From assembly GCA_001657315.1 (NCBI GenBank), contig LYSV01000006.1:1-64000 (forward strand): 64,000 bases of DNA, read 5' to 3'. A model generated the notes under the pieces. It searched no databases. It was not told the DNA's origin and saw only the letters and a program-made list of their open reading frames with translations. How positions within the stretch are numbered: position 1 is the stretch's first letter; every line of letters starts with the position of its first letter. This DNA is from Flammeovirgaceae bacterium BBD 1991-12. GTDB lineage: Bacteria > Bacteroidota > Bacteroidia > Cytophagales > Cyclobacteriaceae. This document shows positions 26,273-34,615 of this stretch, one piece after another. The translations under genes were made by a program, and so were the position numbers.

Positions 26273-26710
26273 ATGCTTCAACCAGGTCTTCCCTATTGGT
26301 TAGAGAAGTTTTTGAAAACCAATTTTCTTAAAATAGAATTGATCCTTGTCCTGTTGAGTACCGGAGGTGCTCTGGTGTCAATTACTGATCTGACTCTTAT
26401 TTCAATGACCACCCTGGCATGTATTTACTTTTTATCCGGATTCTTTAAAACAACTTCAAACCCTTGGTTTGATAAGCTTATGGGAAGAGCACTGCCGATT
26501 TCATGGGCTGTGATAGTGATGGGGATATTGTTTTGGTTTTTCAAATTTGAAGGGTATGATCAACAACTTTTAATCGGTATGACTGCTGGTATAGTGATGA
26601 TGGTTCTTATGCTGGTAGAAGCAATAATCAAGTCTGTTTTTCAAAGAACTGAACAAATGATCCGTACAGCAACCCTATGTGGAACCACGATCATTATTCC
26701 TGGGCTGTGA
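26273..26710 (+). CDS. small membrane protein of unknown function
   Basis: A 145-residue protein with about four hydrophobic helices (residues 20-38, 42-58, 73-90 and 97-116), then a short polar tail with a further hydrophobic end. I do not recognise the family. It stands alone, is AT-richer than its neighbours and has no operon partner. The reading frame and the membrane pattern support it. Confidence 0.62.
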   Translation: MLQPGLPYWLEKFLKTNFLKIELILVLLSTGGALVSITDLTLISMTTLACIYFLSGFFKTTSNPWFDKLMGRALPISWAVIVMGILFWFFKFEGYDQQLLIGMTAGIVMMVLMLVEAIIKSVFQRTEQMIRTATLCGTTIIIPGL

Positions 26711-26955
26711 AGTCTTGGCAAATGATCTTATGCTATGATTATTTTGTTATGGTAAGTATCTGGTGACAACCCGACTGATCCTGTTTTTCAGAGAAAAAAT
26801 TAACTACTCAAAGTTGTAAGATCCATCGTTGATGACGCTAAAAGCCTGACGCAGATCTTCTGATTCATCTGAATAGTTTCCCGACCTGTTTTTAAATTTT
26901 AGTAGGGTCAATTAAACCTTTTCTGTATTATAGGTCTAAGGTAGATACAACCGAT

Positions 26956-28293
26956 ATGGCTATGGTCACAACTCAAAGAAAAATCCAGCATCTCTTTCTC
27001 AGGGCAGGATTTGGTGAAAGTCCTGAAACCATCCGGTCCTTTGCTGAAAGGAACATTCCGGATCTTGTGGACGAACTTCTTGAACGATCCTCACAGTCCA
27101 GTGAACTTCATACACTCAAAAATCCGGTAAGAGGTGAAGAGGCCTCCAACCTGAGAATAGCGCTGATGATCCTCCGTTCAAAAAAGCAGGTGAAAGAGTT
27201 GAACCTGGCCTGGCTTGAAAAAATGGCAGAAGAGTCCGCCCAGCTACGAGAGAAAATGACACTCTTCTGGCATGGTCATTTTGCCACCCGAGTGCCCTTT
27301 GCATACCTGATGCAGGTACAAAACAATACGCTGCGACAACATGCCCTTGGCAGCTTCCGCGACCTGCTACACGCTGTGGCCAGGGATCCCGCCATGCTGA
27401 TCTTCCTGAATAACCAGCAGAACAAAAAGGGCTCCCCCAACGAAAACTTTGCTCGTGAGTTGATGGAATTATTCACCCTGGGAGAAGGACATTATACTGA
27501 ACAGGATATCAGGGAAGCCGCGCGGGCATTCACCGGATGGCAAGTGAATAAAGGAGGAAAATTTGAGTTCAACGCGAAACGACACGACTTTGGCGACAAA
27601 ACCGTATTCGGTCAGACCGGCGACTGGAACGGAGATGATGTGATCGATATTATTCTTGACAAGCCACGAACTGCAGAATTTATTACTGAAAAGGTCTACA
27701 CCTATTTCGTGAATGAGCAGACTGATCCGCAGCGTATTAAGGAACTCGGCGAGCAATTCTTTGCCAGCGATTATGACATCAGTGCACTTTTGGCCGGCAT
27801 ATTCAAATCAGACTGGTTTTATGATGAGGGAAACAGAGGTAACAAAATTGCTTCCCCTATTGAGCTTTTGGTGCGGTATCGCCGCTTGTTCCATTTGAAA
27901 CTTAGTGATGATGAGCTATGGCTTGGCAGCCAGCGTATACTCGGACAGATGCTGTTCAACCCTCCCAATGTAGCCGGGTGGCCGGGAGGTAGAAACTGGA
28001 TAGACAGTTCATCGCTAATGTTCCGGTTAAATCTGGCGCCGCTCTTTTTTGAATACCAGAAGGTGGATAAATGGTCCGGCACCCGAGCCGACTGGACAGT
28101 ATTGTACAATACTTTTGAGAACCTGGAACCTGAAGAGTTGGTATCTGAAGTTACCCACGCCTTGTTACAGACGGATATTAGTGACAAACATACCCTTATC
28201 ACCCGTCAGCTATTACCACATACGGACTCGAAGGAAAGGATAAAAAGCGCTGTGGTCCGTACAATGATGCTCCCTGAATTTCAACTGATCTGA
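26956..28293 (+). CDS. DUF1800 domain-containing protein
   Basis: A 445-residue protein of the DUF1800 family. The typical segments are LFLRAGFGESPE at the start, MTLFWHGHFATR (near residue 105), NQQNKKGSPNENFARELMELFTLGEGHYTEQDI (near 155-187) and NPPNVAGWPGGRNWID (near 335). The biochemical role is not known. DUF1800 genes nearly always precede a DUF1501 gene, as here, with a gap of two bases. No classical signal peptide is evident. Confidence 0.92.
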   Translation: MAMVTTQRKIQHLFLRAGFGESPETIRSFAERNIPDLVDELLERSSQSSELHTLKNPVRGEEASNLRIALMILRSKKQVKELNLAWLEKMAEESAQLREKMTLFWHGHFATRVPFAYLMQVQNNTLRQHALGSFRDLLHAVARDPAMLIFLNNQQNKKGSPNENFARELMELFTLGEGHYTEQDIREAARAFTGWQVNKGGKFEFNAKRHDFGDKTVFGQTGDWNGDDVIDIILDKPRTAEFITEKVYTYFVNEQTDPQRIKELGEQFFASDYDISALLAGIFKSDWFYDEGNRGNKIASPIELLVRYRRLFHLKLSDDELWLGSQRILGQMLFNPPNVAGWPGGRNWIDSSSLMFRLNLAPLFFEYQKVDKWSGTRADWTVLYNTFENLEPEELVSEVTHALLQTDISDKHTLITRQLLPHTDSKERIKSAVVRTMMLPEFQLI

Positions 28294-28295
28294 TC

Positions 28296-29489
28296 ATGCA
28301 AGTAAACAGAAGAGAATTCCTGAAAAGCAGTTCACTGGCCTCTACCGCCTTGTTTATACCACGTTTCATACAGGCCTTTGACCATCAATCCTCCAGTCAT
28401 AATGGTAAAGTGCTGGTAGTAATACAGCTCTCCGGGGGCAACGATGGTCTGAATACGATCATACCGTATCAGAATGATCTTTACTATCAGTCACGGCCAG
28501 CCCTCGGACTTAAGGGCAATGACCTGATCACCATGACGGACGAAGTAGCCTTTCATAAAAACATGGGTGATTTTGCTTCTTTGTTTGATAATGGTGAGGT
28601 GAGCATTCTGAACAGTGTGGGATATCCCAATCCCAACCGTTCCCACTTCCGGTCGATGGATATCTGGCAAAGTGCCAGCGATGCCGATAAATACATTCCC
28701 ACAGGCTGGGTGGGCAGATTACTGGACAACAACTGCCAGGATATCCCTTATGCCAATGCACAGGCACTCGAGATCAATGATACGCTCAGCCTTGCAATGA
28801 AAGGCCGTGAAGTTAAGGGACTGGCGCTGCAAAACCCTAAAAGGCTGTACCGTACTACACAACATCCATGGCTGAAAACACTGGCGACGGAAACTGATCA
28901 CCCTCATGACCAGGCCGCATACCTGTACAAAACCCTCACAGAGACCACATCTTCTGCAGAATATCTCTTCGAGAAGTCGAAGACCTACAGGAACAAGGTG
29001 AGTTATCCGGATCATGAGCTGGGTAAGCAACTGCATCAGGTAGCACAGTTGATCAATTCCGGGATCTCCACACGGATCTATTATGTTTCACTATCCGGTT
29101 TTGATACCCATGCAGGCCAGAAATGGCAGCAGGCCCGGCTACTGAAGCAATACAGTGAAGCGTTGAAAGCGTTTACCAGTGACCTGAAAGCTGCCGGCCG
29201 GTTTGATGATACCCTTATTATGACGTTTTCAGAGTTTGGCAGAAGGGTGAAACAGAATGCAAGCGGTGGCACGGACCATGGAGCTGCCAACAACCTTTTT
29301 CTGGTAAGTGGCCAACTTAAAAAGCCCGGGTTGTTCAATGCTCTGCCGGACCTGTCCGATCTGGACAACGGAGATCTGAGGTATACGATCGACTTCCGTC
29401 AGGTATACGCTACCATCATTAAAAAGTGGCTGGGGTACGATCCGGTGAGTGTACTTGGGAAAGGATTCAGCACCCTTGACATTGTGTAA
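28296..29489 (+). CDS. DUF1501 domain-containing protein, predicted Tat export
   Basis: A 397-residue protein of the DUF1501 family, related to the sulfatase/alkaline phosphatase-like fold. The N-terminus has a twin-arginine signal (NRREFLKSSSLASTALFI). It then has VVIQLSGGNDGLNTIIPY, the family's opening motif, LNSVGYPNPNRSHFRSMDIW, and later SGFDTHAGQ and FSEFGRRVKQNASGGTDHG, the conserved histidine and aspartate motifs. It is probably folded in the cytoplasm, perhaps with a metal, and exported. It is paired with the DUF1800 gene just upstream; the joint function is unknown. Confidence 0.93.
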   Translation: MQVNRREFLKSSSLASTALFIPRFIQAFDHQSSSHNGKVLVVIQLSGGNDGLNTIIPYQNDLYYQSRPALGLKGNDLITMTDEVAFHKNMGDFASLFDNGEVSILNSVGYPNPNRSHFRSMDIWQSASDADKYIPTGWVGRLLDNNCQDIPYANAQALEINDTLSLAMKGREVKGLALQNPKRLYRTTQHPWLKTLATETDHPHDQAAYLYKTLTETTSSAEYLFEKSKTYRNKVSYPDHELGKQLHQVAQLINSGISTRIYYVSLSGFDTHAGQKWQQARLLKQYSEALKAFTSDLKAAGRFDDTLIMTFSEFGRRVKQNASGGTDHGAANNLFLVSGQLKKPGLFNALPDLSDLDNGDLRYTIDFRQVYATIIKKWLGYDPVSVLGKGFSTLDIV

Positions 29490-29521
29490 CCTTTATGATC
29501 CGGACAAGATCAGCGATCCGG

Positions 29522-29968
29522 TCATGAATTTCGCATCATTTCACTGATCTTGTTAAATTTCTCCTTCATTTTGGTATTACTGTCGGATAGCTCCCCCAGC
29601 TTTCCAATGAGCAAGGTAAACTGCTCCCTGAGCAGGTCAAAGCCTGCTTCAGGATCTTTTTTGAAGGTAGTTTCGGCTTTTTTCAGCGCCTTCTCAAAAG
29701 CCTTTATGTCCTGGTGATAGATAATACCCTCTTCATTCAGCACTGACTTTTCATAGAGATCGTCCACCTGAACATAAAGGATCTTTGCCAGTGCCTGCAT
29801 GATCTTCATGGCAGGGGTGGAATGCCCCTTTTCCCAGGCAGAAACAGTGGCCTGTCTGAACTTTCTCCCCGTCTCCTGGAAGATCTTTTCGCTCAGGTCA
29901 TTTTGGGTCAGCCCTAATTTTTTCCTGAAATACGAAATTTTATTTGCTGTACGAATTGTATCAGTCAA
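29522..29968 (-). CDS. XRE-family helix-turn-helix regulator
   Basis: A 148-residue protein with an N-terminal XRE/Cro-type helix-turn-helix (residues 8-70: KISYFRKKLGLTQNDLSEKI, then the recognition region FRQATVSAWEKGHSTP). A helical C-terminal half (residues 80-148) is rich in K and E and probably a coiled coil for dimerisation. It is transcribed divergently from a run of three small genes and may control them. An AT-rich inverted repeat lies just upstream of its start. Confidence 0.88.
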   Translation of the reverse strand: MTDTIRTANKISYFRKKLGLTQNDLSEKIFQETGRKFRQATVSAWEKGHSTPAMKIMQALAKILYVQVDDLYEKSVLNEEGIIYHQDIKAFEKALKKAETTFKKDPEAGFDLLREQFTLLIGKLGELSDSNTKMKEKFNKISEMMRNS

Positions 29969-29978
29969 TTATTTTTAT

Positions 29979-29996
29979 TATTTATGCGTATAAATA
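29979..29996. promoter_or_regulatory. inverted repeat in the XRE/small-gene divergent region
   Basis: Seven-base arms TATTTAT and ATAAATA with a GCGT centre lie 10 bases upstream of the XRE regulator's start. The spot suits an autoregulatory operator, but in AT-rich DNA such symmetry can occur by chance. Confidence 0.3.
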
Positions 29997-30109
29997 CAAA
30001 TATAAACGAATAACCATTCCTTGAGTTAGTTTTTAAAGATATAAAAACTATTCATTAGTGTCCCAATGGTTCACGTAATAAAAGTTCACCATTAAACAAT
30101 TGACTAACT

Positions 30110-30301
30110 ATGCCCGAAAAAACGATGAAATATCCTGTTGCAAAGGCACTGGACCCTTCTCTTCAGGATCAACGCATCCAGGCCGATTATTGTTTTCTGC
30201 AAAAACCAATGGTCTCCCGGACGCCTGCCAGGGATAAGAATACCAAAATATCTTCGGCACAGCACTCAGCACTGCCTGAATCTTTTAACCAAATCAAATA
30301 A
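30110..30301 (+). CDS. short hypothetical protein
   Basis: A 63-residue polar open frame, 18 bases before the small HTH gene and on the same strand. No known family, membrane segment or signal can be seen. Its place at the head of a run of small genes, divergent from the XRE regulator, makes it plausible as a small product, but it could equally be non-coding leader sequence. Confidence 0.35.
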   Translation: MPEKTMKYPVAKALDPSLQDQRIQADYCFLQKPMVSRTPARDKNTKISSAQHSALPESFNQIK

Positions 30302-30319
30302 CCTTTAAACAAATTAATT

Positions 30320-30538
30320 GTGGCTTTGGAAAATATACTAAGAAGGGCCTTCACCCTCGACCAACTGATCCGGCAAAAAAACACCGGTACAGTAGATGAA
30401 ATTGCAATCAAGTTACAGGTCTCACGGCGTCAGGTATTCAATTACCTCAAGGTGATAAGAAAGATAGGTAAATCCTGCAGGTTCGACCCCGAGTTGCAAA
30501 GTTATGTTTATCTGGAGGATCAAAATCAGGAGGATTGA
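30320..30538 (+). CDS. small helix-turn-helix protein
   Basis: A 72-residue protein with an HTH_11-like winged-helix core: TLDQLIRQKNTGTVDEIAIK followed by LQVSRRQVFNYLKVIRKIG. This resembles the DNA-binding end of DeoR/WYL-type regulators without their sensor domain. The start is GTG. Its stop overlaps the TTG start of the next gene. Small proteins of this type occur in regulatory loci of Bacteroidota; the target is unknown. Confidence 0.72.
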   Translation: MALENILRRAFTLDQLIRQKNTGTVDEIAIKLQVSRRQVFNYLKVIRKIGKSCRFDPELQSYVYLEDQNQED

Positions 30539-30795
30539 TCGCGGAAGAAGATGGATCAACAAACCGGGCCGGTGCCCGGGAAGATCTTGTTTTCCTGCTG
30601 AGCTTTCTTCAACTCAATACACTTCGGTTTGACAAATACTTTGACAAGCTGCAGGACGCTTTGGACCACGAAAGCCGGGGCGAGCCGGCTACACTGGCAG
30701 ACACCACTAAAGAGTGCCTGAAACATGTAGTCAGGATGCAAAAAAACCTGCAGGACATACTCAGACTGCTATCGGATAGTGAGTCAAAAGGATAA
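30535..30795 (+). CDS. small helical hypothetical protein
   Basis: An 86-residue mostly helical protein (LVFLLSFLQLNTLRFDKYFDKLQDAL, then ECLKHVVRMQKNLQDILRLL). I do not recognise a family. The likely start is TTG 30535, overlapping the stop of the HTH gene; an AGGAGG sequence is just upstream but too close to that start, so the true start may differ slightly. Close coupling to the HTH gene suggests they act together. Confidence 0.5.
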   Translation: MIAEEDGSTNRAGAREDLVFLLSFLQLNTLRFDKYFDKLQDALDHESRGEPATLADTTKECLKHVVRMQKNLQDILRLLSDSESKG

Positions 30796-31224
30796 AAGGA
30801 TGGATCAAAGCGGTTAGGACATAACGATAAGATGGGGGTAAGCAAAGGTCGCAAGGCGCTCACGTGATTTCACGCGGGATGTTTTGACGGCCTTTGCGCT
30901 TTTGAGCTCGGTATATAAGTTTTTGAGCAGTCACTTAAATCATGTGGCGGTATTCTGCATCATAGGAATATCATTCTCAACACTGACCTGATTTTTTCAT
31001 CATTTTCATCAGCATAATCACGGATATGTAAAGAGTATTCTACTTGCTGCGACAGGGCGGACGGGGGTACACACACCCAACAAATACTCCAGCACTCTTC
31101 AAGGTACCCCTCATACTCAACGAGGCAATAGATTCCAGATATTTTTTTCATTCCATTACAAAAATTCTGGAATGATGACCTATTTAAAATTCGTTTGCGT
31201 GCTTTAAACCCAGCAACTTATATA
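30796..31224. other. intergenic stretch with a CCTTTGCG-type repeat
   Basis: No well-supported gene is seen. At 30841-30900 the words GCAAAGG and CCTTTGCGC lie about 40 bases apart and can pair. This resembles the CTTTGCG word repeats often found between Bacteroidota genes. A 63-codon minus-strand frame at 30960-31151 has no family and was not accepted. Confidence 0.4.
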
Positions 31225-31902
31225 CTAGCTCCTCACAATCAACCACCTAAATCCCTTATAAAGACCTACTCCCACATAACCCAACAAGCCCATTTTACGC
31301 TTTTCCTCAATGTTTATCTCTATTGTGGAAAAGTCAGCCAGGTGCTTGAGACGTCCTGATTTACCCTTGAGTAGCTCAATCTCACTGTTCAAACGTTCCA
31401 GCTCCTTTTCAACTTTTAAGGCAGCCTCCACATTTTCCGCTTTGGAGAGCAGTTCAAGGTATCGCTGGCGGGCCTTATTGGCATTTTCAAGGCGGATCTC
31501 ATAATCCCTGTACTCTTCTGTAACATCATCACCGCGAAGGATTTTGCTTTTTACCTTACCCAGTCCGGAAATGGCCTTCAGCGCCGTATCCAAATGCTTT
31601 GCCCCCACCCTGATAGTTGACCTTCTGTTACCGAGCGTTACGGCGTAACCATCGTATTTTTTGGCAATTTCTATCAAACGACGATTCAGGGTATCATAGC
31701 TATCCACTGAGATGTTGATAACAGCATTGAAGATAACGATCCTGCCCTCGTCCCGGGCAAAACCGCTTCGTTCAAATTCCGGGATTGAAGCTGCATTGCC
31801 ATAGCGGTATCGAGGTTTTTTGGCAAATTCATTGACAGAGCAAGCCGATATTAAAATGGATGATAAAAGAATAAAAAAACCGGTTTTAATGGACATTTTC
31901 AT
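31225..31902 (-). CDS. DUF4349 domain lipoprotein
   Basis: A 225-residue protein with a lipoprotein signal (FILLSSILISAC, lipobox cysteine near residue 21). The body matches DUF4349. A beta-rich N-terminal half (IVIFNAVINISVDSYDTLNRRL; later AVTLGNRRSTIRVGAKHLDTAL) is followed by a long coiled coil (about 145-190, RQRYLELLSKAENVEAALKV). The usual SDFSTIEINIE-type strand follows, then a hydrophobic C-terminal segment. The role is unknown; the family sits at the membrane. It stands alone on this strand. Confidence 0.88.
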   Translation of the reverse strand: MKMSIKTGFFILLSSILISACSVNEFAKKPRYRYGNAASIPEFERSGFARDEGRIVIFNAVINISVDSYDTLNRRLIEIAKKYDGYAVTLGNRRSTIRVGAKHLDTALKAISGLGKVKSKILRGDDVTEEYRDYEIRLENANKARQRYLELLSKAENVEAALKVEKELERLNSEIELLKGKSGRLKHLADFSTIEINIEEKRKMGLLGYVGVGLYKGFRWLIVRS

Positions 31903-32132
31903 AGTTATCGTATTTTGAAATAATGATGATTCAACGGTATTATGTTATCAAAAATGCTGCCGTCAATGGTCAGCATCTCCCATATCCTGTGGATGGTTAT
32001 TCGGAATAACCCTGGCAGTTTGAAAAAGTCACTGAAACTGAAGGGTAGTACGAGTGTGATCCTTTTTTATTATGCAGGCACCAAGAGAATGATTTTCAAT
32101 TGAAACCTTTGAAATGTAGTTCACGTACATTT

Positions 32133-32149
32133 ACTTTGAATTTCAAAGT
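32133..32149 (+). promoter_or_regulatory. palindromic operator, copy 1 (ACTTTGAA-type)
   Basis: ACTTTGAATTTCAAAGT is a perfect inverted repeat (8-base arms, one central base) ending nine bases before the start codon of the membrane protein gene. The same element, with the same following bases (ACTTTTAAAATG, shared from the site to the start codon), precedes the radical SAM gene at 33152. It is probably bound by the winged-helix regulator encoded in between. Confidence 0.7.
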
Positions 32150-32158
32150 ACTTTTAAA

Positions 32159-32782
32159 ATGAGTTCAAAAGAGCAGTATCTCAGCGAGATCTCGGAGATA
32201 AAAAACATGATGGAGCGTTCATCGCGCTTTATTTCCCTTAGTGGTTTGTCCGGGGTTTTTGCCGGTATATATGCACTGATCGGTGCATGGTTGGTGTTTG
32301 ATCGTATGTACGCTACTGATGGCTTCCTGTACAACCGCACCTACCATAACTCATATAACAGTGATGTCCTTTTCATGATCGCGGTAGCTTCGGGGGTATT
32401 GGTACTGGCACTAACAACCGGTGTGTTTTTCACCACGAGGAAGGCCAAAAGACATGGTCTGAAAATATGGGACAATACCACAAAACGGCTGTTGATCAAT
32501 TTACTGATTCCCCTGGCTACCGGTGGCATCATTTGCTTGATCCTGCTGAATAAGCAATATTATACCATGGTGGCTCCGGTTACGCTGGTCTTTTACGGAC
32601 TCTCCCTGGTCAATGCCAGCCATCACACCTATCGGGATATTCGCTTCCTTGGGTTAACAGAGATCGTATTGGGGCTTATCGCCCTCGTGTATATAGGATA
32701 TGGCCTGTTGTTCTGGGCCATTGGATTTGGTGTGTTGCATATTTTATATGGCGCACTGATGTATTTCAAATACGAACGGTGA
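32159..32782 (+). CDS. integral membrane protein, partner of a winged-helix regulator
   Basis: A 207-residue protein with a short amphipathic N-terminus (residues 1-25, EISEIKNMMERSSRFISLSG) and about six membrane helices in residues 27-200. I do not recognise a characterised family. It overlaps the downstream regulator gene by four bases, so it is surely co-expressed with it. A membrane protein next to a small regulator of this type is a common pair in Bacteroidota. A palindromic operator immediately precedes the start. It could sense or export something at the membrane (inference). Confidence 0.75.
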   Translation: MSSKEQYLSEISEIKNMMERSSRFISLSGLSGVFAGIYALIGAWLVFDRMYATDGFLYNRTYHNSYNSDVLFMIAVASGVLVLALTTGVFFTTRKAKRHGLKIWDNTTKRLLINLLIPLATGGIICLILLNKQYYTMVAPVTLVFYGLSLVNASHHTYRDIRFLGLTEIVLGLIALVYIGYGLLFWAIGFGVLHILYGALMYFKYER

Positions 32783-33078
32783 AGAATTTAATCGATAAAC
32801 TGGATAAGGCATTTGAAAACCGTGTGCGCCTGGGTATAATGTCAGCTTTGATGGTCAACAGCTACCTTGATTTCAACACATTGAAGGAATTGCTTCAGGT
32901 AACGGACGGCAACCTGGCCAGTCACCTGAAGGCACTGGAGCAGGTAGAGTATATCGCCATGCGCAAGGAATTTATTGGACGCAAGCCCAATACCAAATAC
33001 AACGTAACCGAAAAGGGCAAAACAGCTTTCAGCCGGCACATTGCCGCGCTTGAGGAACTGATCAGGGGTAGCTCATGA
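32779..33078 (+). CDS. winged-helix transcriptional regulator (MarR/ArsR-like, HTH_34 type)
   Basis: A 99-residue winged-helix protein. Its helix-turn-helix is FNTLKELLQVTDGNLASHLKALEQVEYI, followed by the wing KEFIGRKPNTKYNVTEKGKTAF. This is the small single-domain 'transcriptional regulator' family with no separate ligand domain. The start is GTG, overlapping the stop of the membrane protein gene. Two identical-type palindromes near the starts of this operon and the radical SAM gene are its likely binding sites. Confidence 0.87.
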   Translation: MKNLIDKLDKAFENRVRLGIMSALMVNSYLDFNTLKELLQVTDGNLASHLKALEQVEYIAMRKEFIGRKPNTKYNVTEKGKTAFSRHIAALEELIRGSS

Positions 33079-33151
33079 AATTTATGATCTGGAAATTAAA
33101 AGTTAAGGCCTAAAGACTCAGGACTTAATACCAAGGATTTAATACTATTTC

Positions 33152-33168
33152 ACTTTGAAATACAAAGT
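33152..33168 (+). promoter_or_regulatory. palindromic operator, copy 2 (ACTTTGAA-type)
   Basis: ACTTTGAAATACAAAGT carries six-base outer arms identical to copy 1 (ACTTTG/CAAAGT). It ends nine bases before the radical SAM start codon, the same distance as in copy 1, and the bases between are the same. The identity beyond the palindrome suggests a duplicated promoter-operator unit. Confidence 0.7.
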
Positions 33169-33177
33169 ACTTTTAAA

Positions 33178-34497
33178 ATGAAAATAAAATTTATCCTTCC
33201 CGCACTCAAGGAAGCGGAAAGCCCGTTTTGGAGGCCCATTAAGTATTCACTCTTCCCTCCTCTCGGGCTGGCTACCCTTGCAGCATACATAAGCCCGGAA
33301 GATGAGGCGGTGATCGTTGATCAGCATGTTGAAAGGCTTTCTCTCGATGATGAGCCTGATCTTGTTGTGATCCAGGTATACATTACCAATGCCTACCGGG
33401 CGTATAAAATTGCGGATCACTACCGGTCACGCGGGGTGTATGTAATCCTGGGTGGGCTGCACGTAACCTCACTACCGGAAGAGGCTGCGGCTCATGCCGA
33501 CAGTATATTCCTGGGGCCGGGAGAGGACACCTTTCCTCAATTTCTCAGAGACTTCCGAACCAACAGAAAGTCTGTCAGGCGCAGGTATGTATCCACTGTG
33601 AGAACCCTTCAGGGTATTCCTCCAGTACGCAGGGACCTTATCAAACGACGCCTTTACCTTGTTCCCAATTCGATTGTGGTCAGCCGGGGCTGCCCTTTTC
33701 ACTGTGATTTTTGCTACAAGGATGCGTTTTTTGAAGGCGGCCGGTCATTTTATACGCAGCAGGTTGATGATGCATTGGCGGAAATTGACCGGCTACCCGG
33801 CAGACATCTTTATTTCCTTGATGACCATCTGCTGGGCCATCAGCCTTTTGCCCACTCACTCTTCGAGGGCATGAAAGGCATGGATCGTGTGTTCCAGGGC
33901 GCTGCTACGGTGGATTCCATACTGCGTGGTGATCTGATCGAACACGCGGCAGCGGCTGGTTTGCGTAGTGTTTTCATAGGCTTTGAAACGCTGGACAGTC
34001 ACAATCTGAAGCAAAGCAATAAAAAGCAAAACCTTGGCCGGAGCTACGACCAGGCCATTGCACGGCTCAATGACCTGGGGATCATGATCAACGGCAGCTT
34101 CGTATTCGGTCTTGACAGTGATACCAAAGATGTTTTCAAAAAGACTGTAGACTGGGCTATAGAAAGGGGGATCACCACCAGCACCTATCACATCCTTACC
34201 CCCTACCCGGGCACCAAACTTTTTCTGGATCTCGAAAAGGAAGGAAGGGTCCTCACCCGTAACTGGGACCGGTATGATACACGCAATGTAGTATACAAAA
34301 CCAAAGGGCTTACCGCTGAAGAGCTGAAAACAGGTTATGACTGGTCCTATCAGGAATTTTACAAGTTGGAGGTCCATTGCCAGGGCAAGTCTGCAACACG
34401 ACACCCTGAAGCACATGGTAAAGCATTTCATGTATGCAGGTGGCTGGAAGAAATTCGAACCCCTTTGGAATTTCCTGATCAAAGCCAAAGAACTTAA
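33178..34497 (+). CDS. B12-binding-type radical SAM protein, C-terminus frameshifted
   Basis: The open frame gives 439 residues. An N-terminal cobalamin-binding-like domain (about 1-140) contains FPPLGLATLAAYI and VILGGLHVTSLPEEA. The radical SAM core has the 4Fe-4S motif CPFHCDFC (C172, C176, C179), LYFLDDHLLG and GSFVFGLDSD. The frame is normal to about residue 396 (SYQEFYK) and then becomes nonsense. In the next frame the expected C-terminus continues (WRSIARASLQHDTLKHMVKH). One extra T in AAGTTGG at 34364-34369 explains the shift. Enzymes of this group often do methylations or ring rearrangements; the substrate is unknown. The gene may still produce a protein shortened at the tail, or the shift may be a sequencing error. 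Confidence 0.85.
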   Translation: MKIKFILPALKEAESPFWRPIKYSLFPPLGLATLAAYISPEDEAVIVDQHVERLSLDDEPDLVVIQVYITNAYRAYKIADHYRSRGVYVILGGLHVTSLPEEAAAHADSIFLGPGEDTFPQFLRDFRTNRKSVRRRYVSTVRTLQGIPPVRRDLIKRRLYLVPNSIVVSRGCPFHCDFCYKDAFFEGGRSFYTQQVDDALAEIDRLPGRHLYFLDDHLLGHQPFAHSLFEGMKGMDRVFQGAATVDSILRGDLIEHAAAAGLRSVFIGFETLDSHNLKQSNKKQNLGRSYDQAIARLNDLGIMINGSFVFGLDSDTKDVFKKTVDWAIERGITTSTYHILTPYPGTKLFLDLEKEGRVLTRNWDRYDTRNVVYKTKGLTAEELKTGYDWSYQEFYKLEVHCQGKSATRHPEAHGKAFHVCRWLEEIRTPLEFPDQSQRT

Positions 34498-34615
34498 TAA
34501 TATGCTTCCCCTGCTGGAAGCGATCTTGTCACGGGCAGGAAAACCAGAAACCAGAAGTATGTCACGGGAATTTGAAAAACCTGCCCTGAATCCTCTTAAA
34601 ATAAATCAGATATGA
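34366..34615 (+). pseudogene. displaced C-terminal part of the radical SAM gene
   Basis: In the +1 frame relative to the radical SAM gene, about 82 codons read WRSIARASLQHDTLKH, then FMYAGGWKKFEPLWNFLIKA and so on to a TGA at 34613-34615. This is the natural ending of the radical SAM protein. Its stop overlaps the start of the next gene (ATGA), as expected for an intact coupled gene of 478 residues. Confidence 0.8.

Noticed and set aside
30841-30900. Possible small RNA or CRISPR-like repeat
   Set aside because: Only two arms of a CTTTGCG-type word are present; no spacer-repeat pattern was found.
30960-31151. 63-codon minus-strand frame in a gap
   Set aside because: It has a plausible start but no family, no partner and no promoter that I can see.
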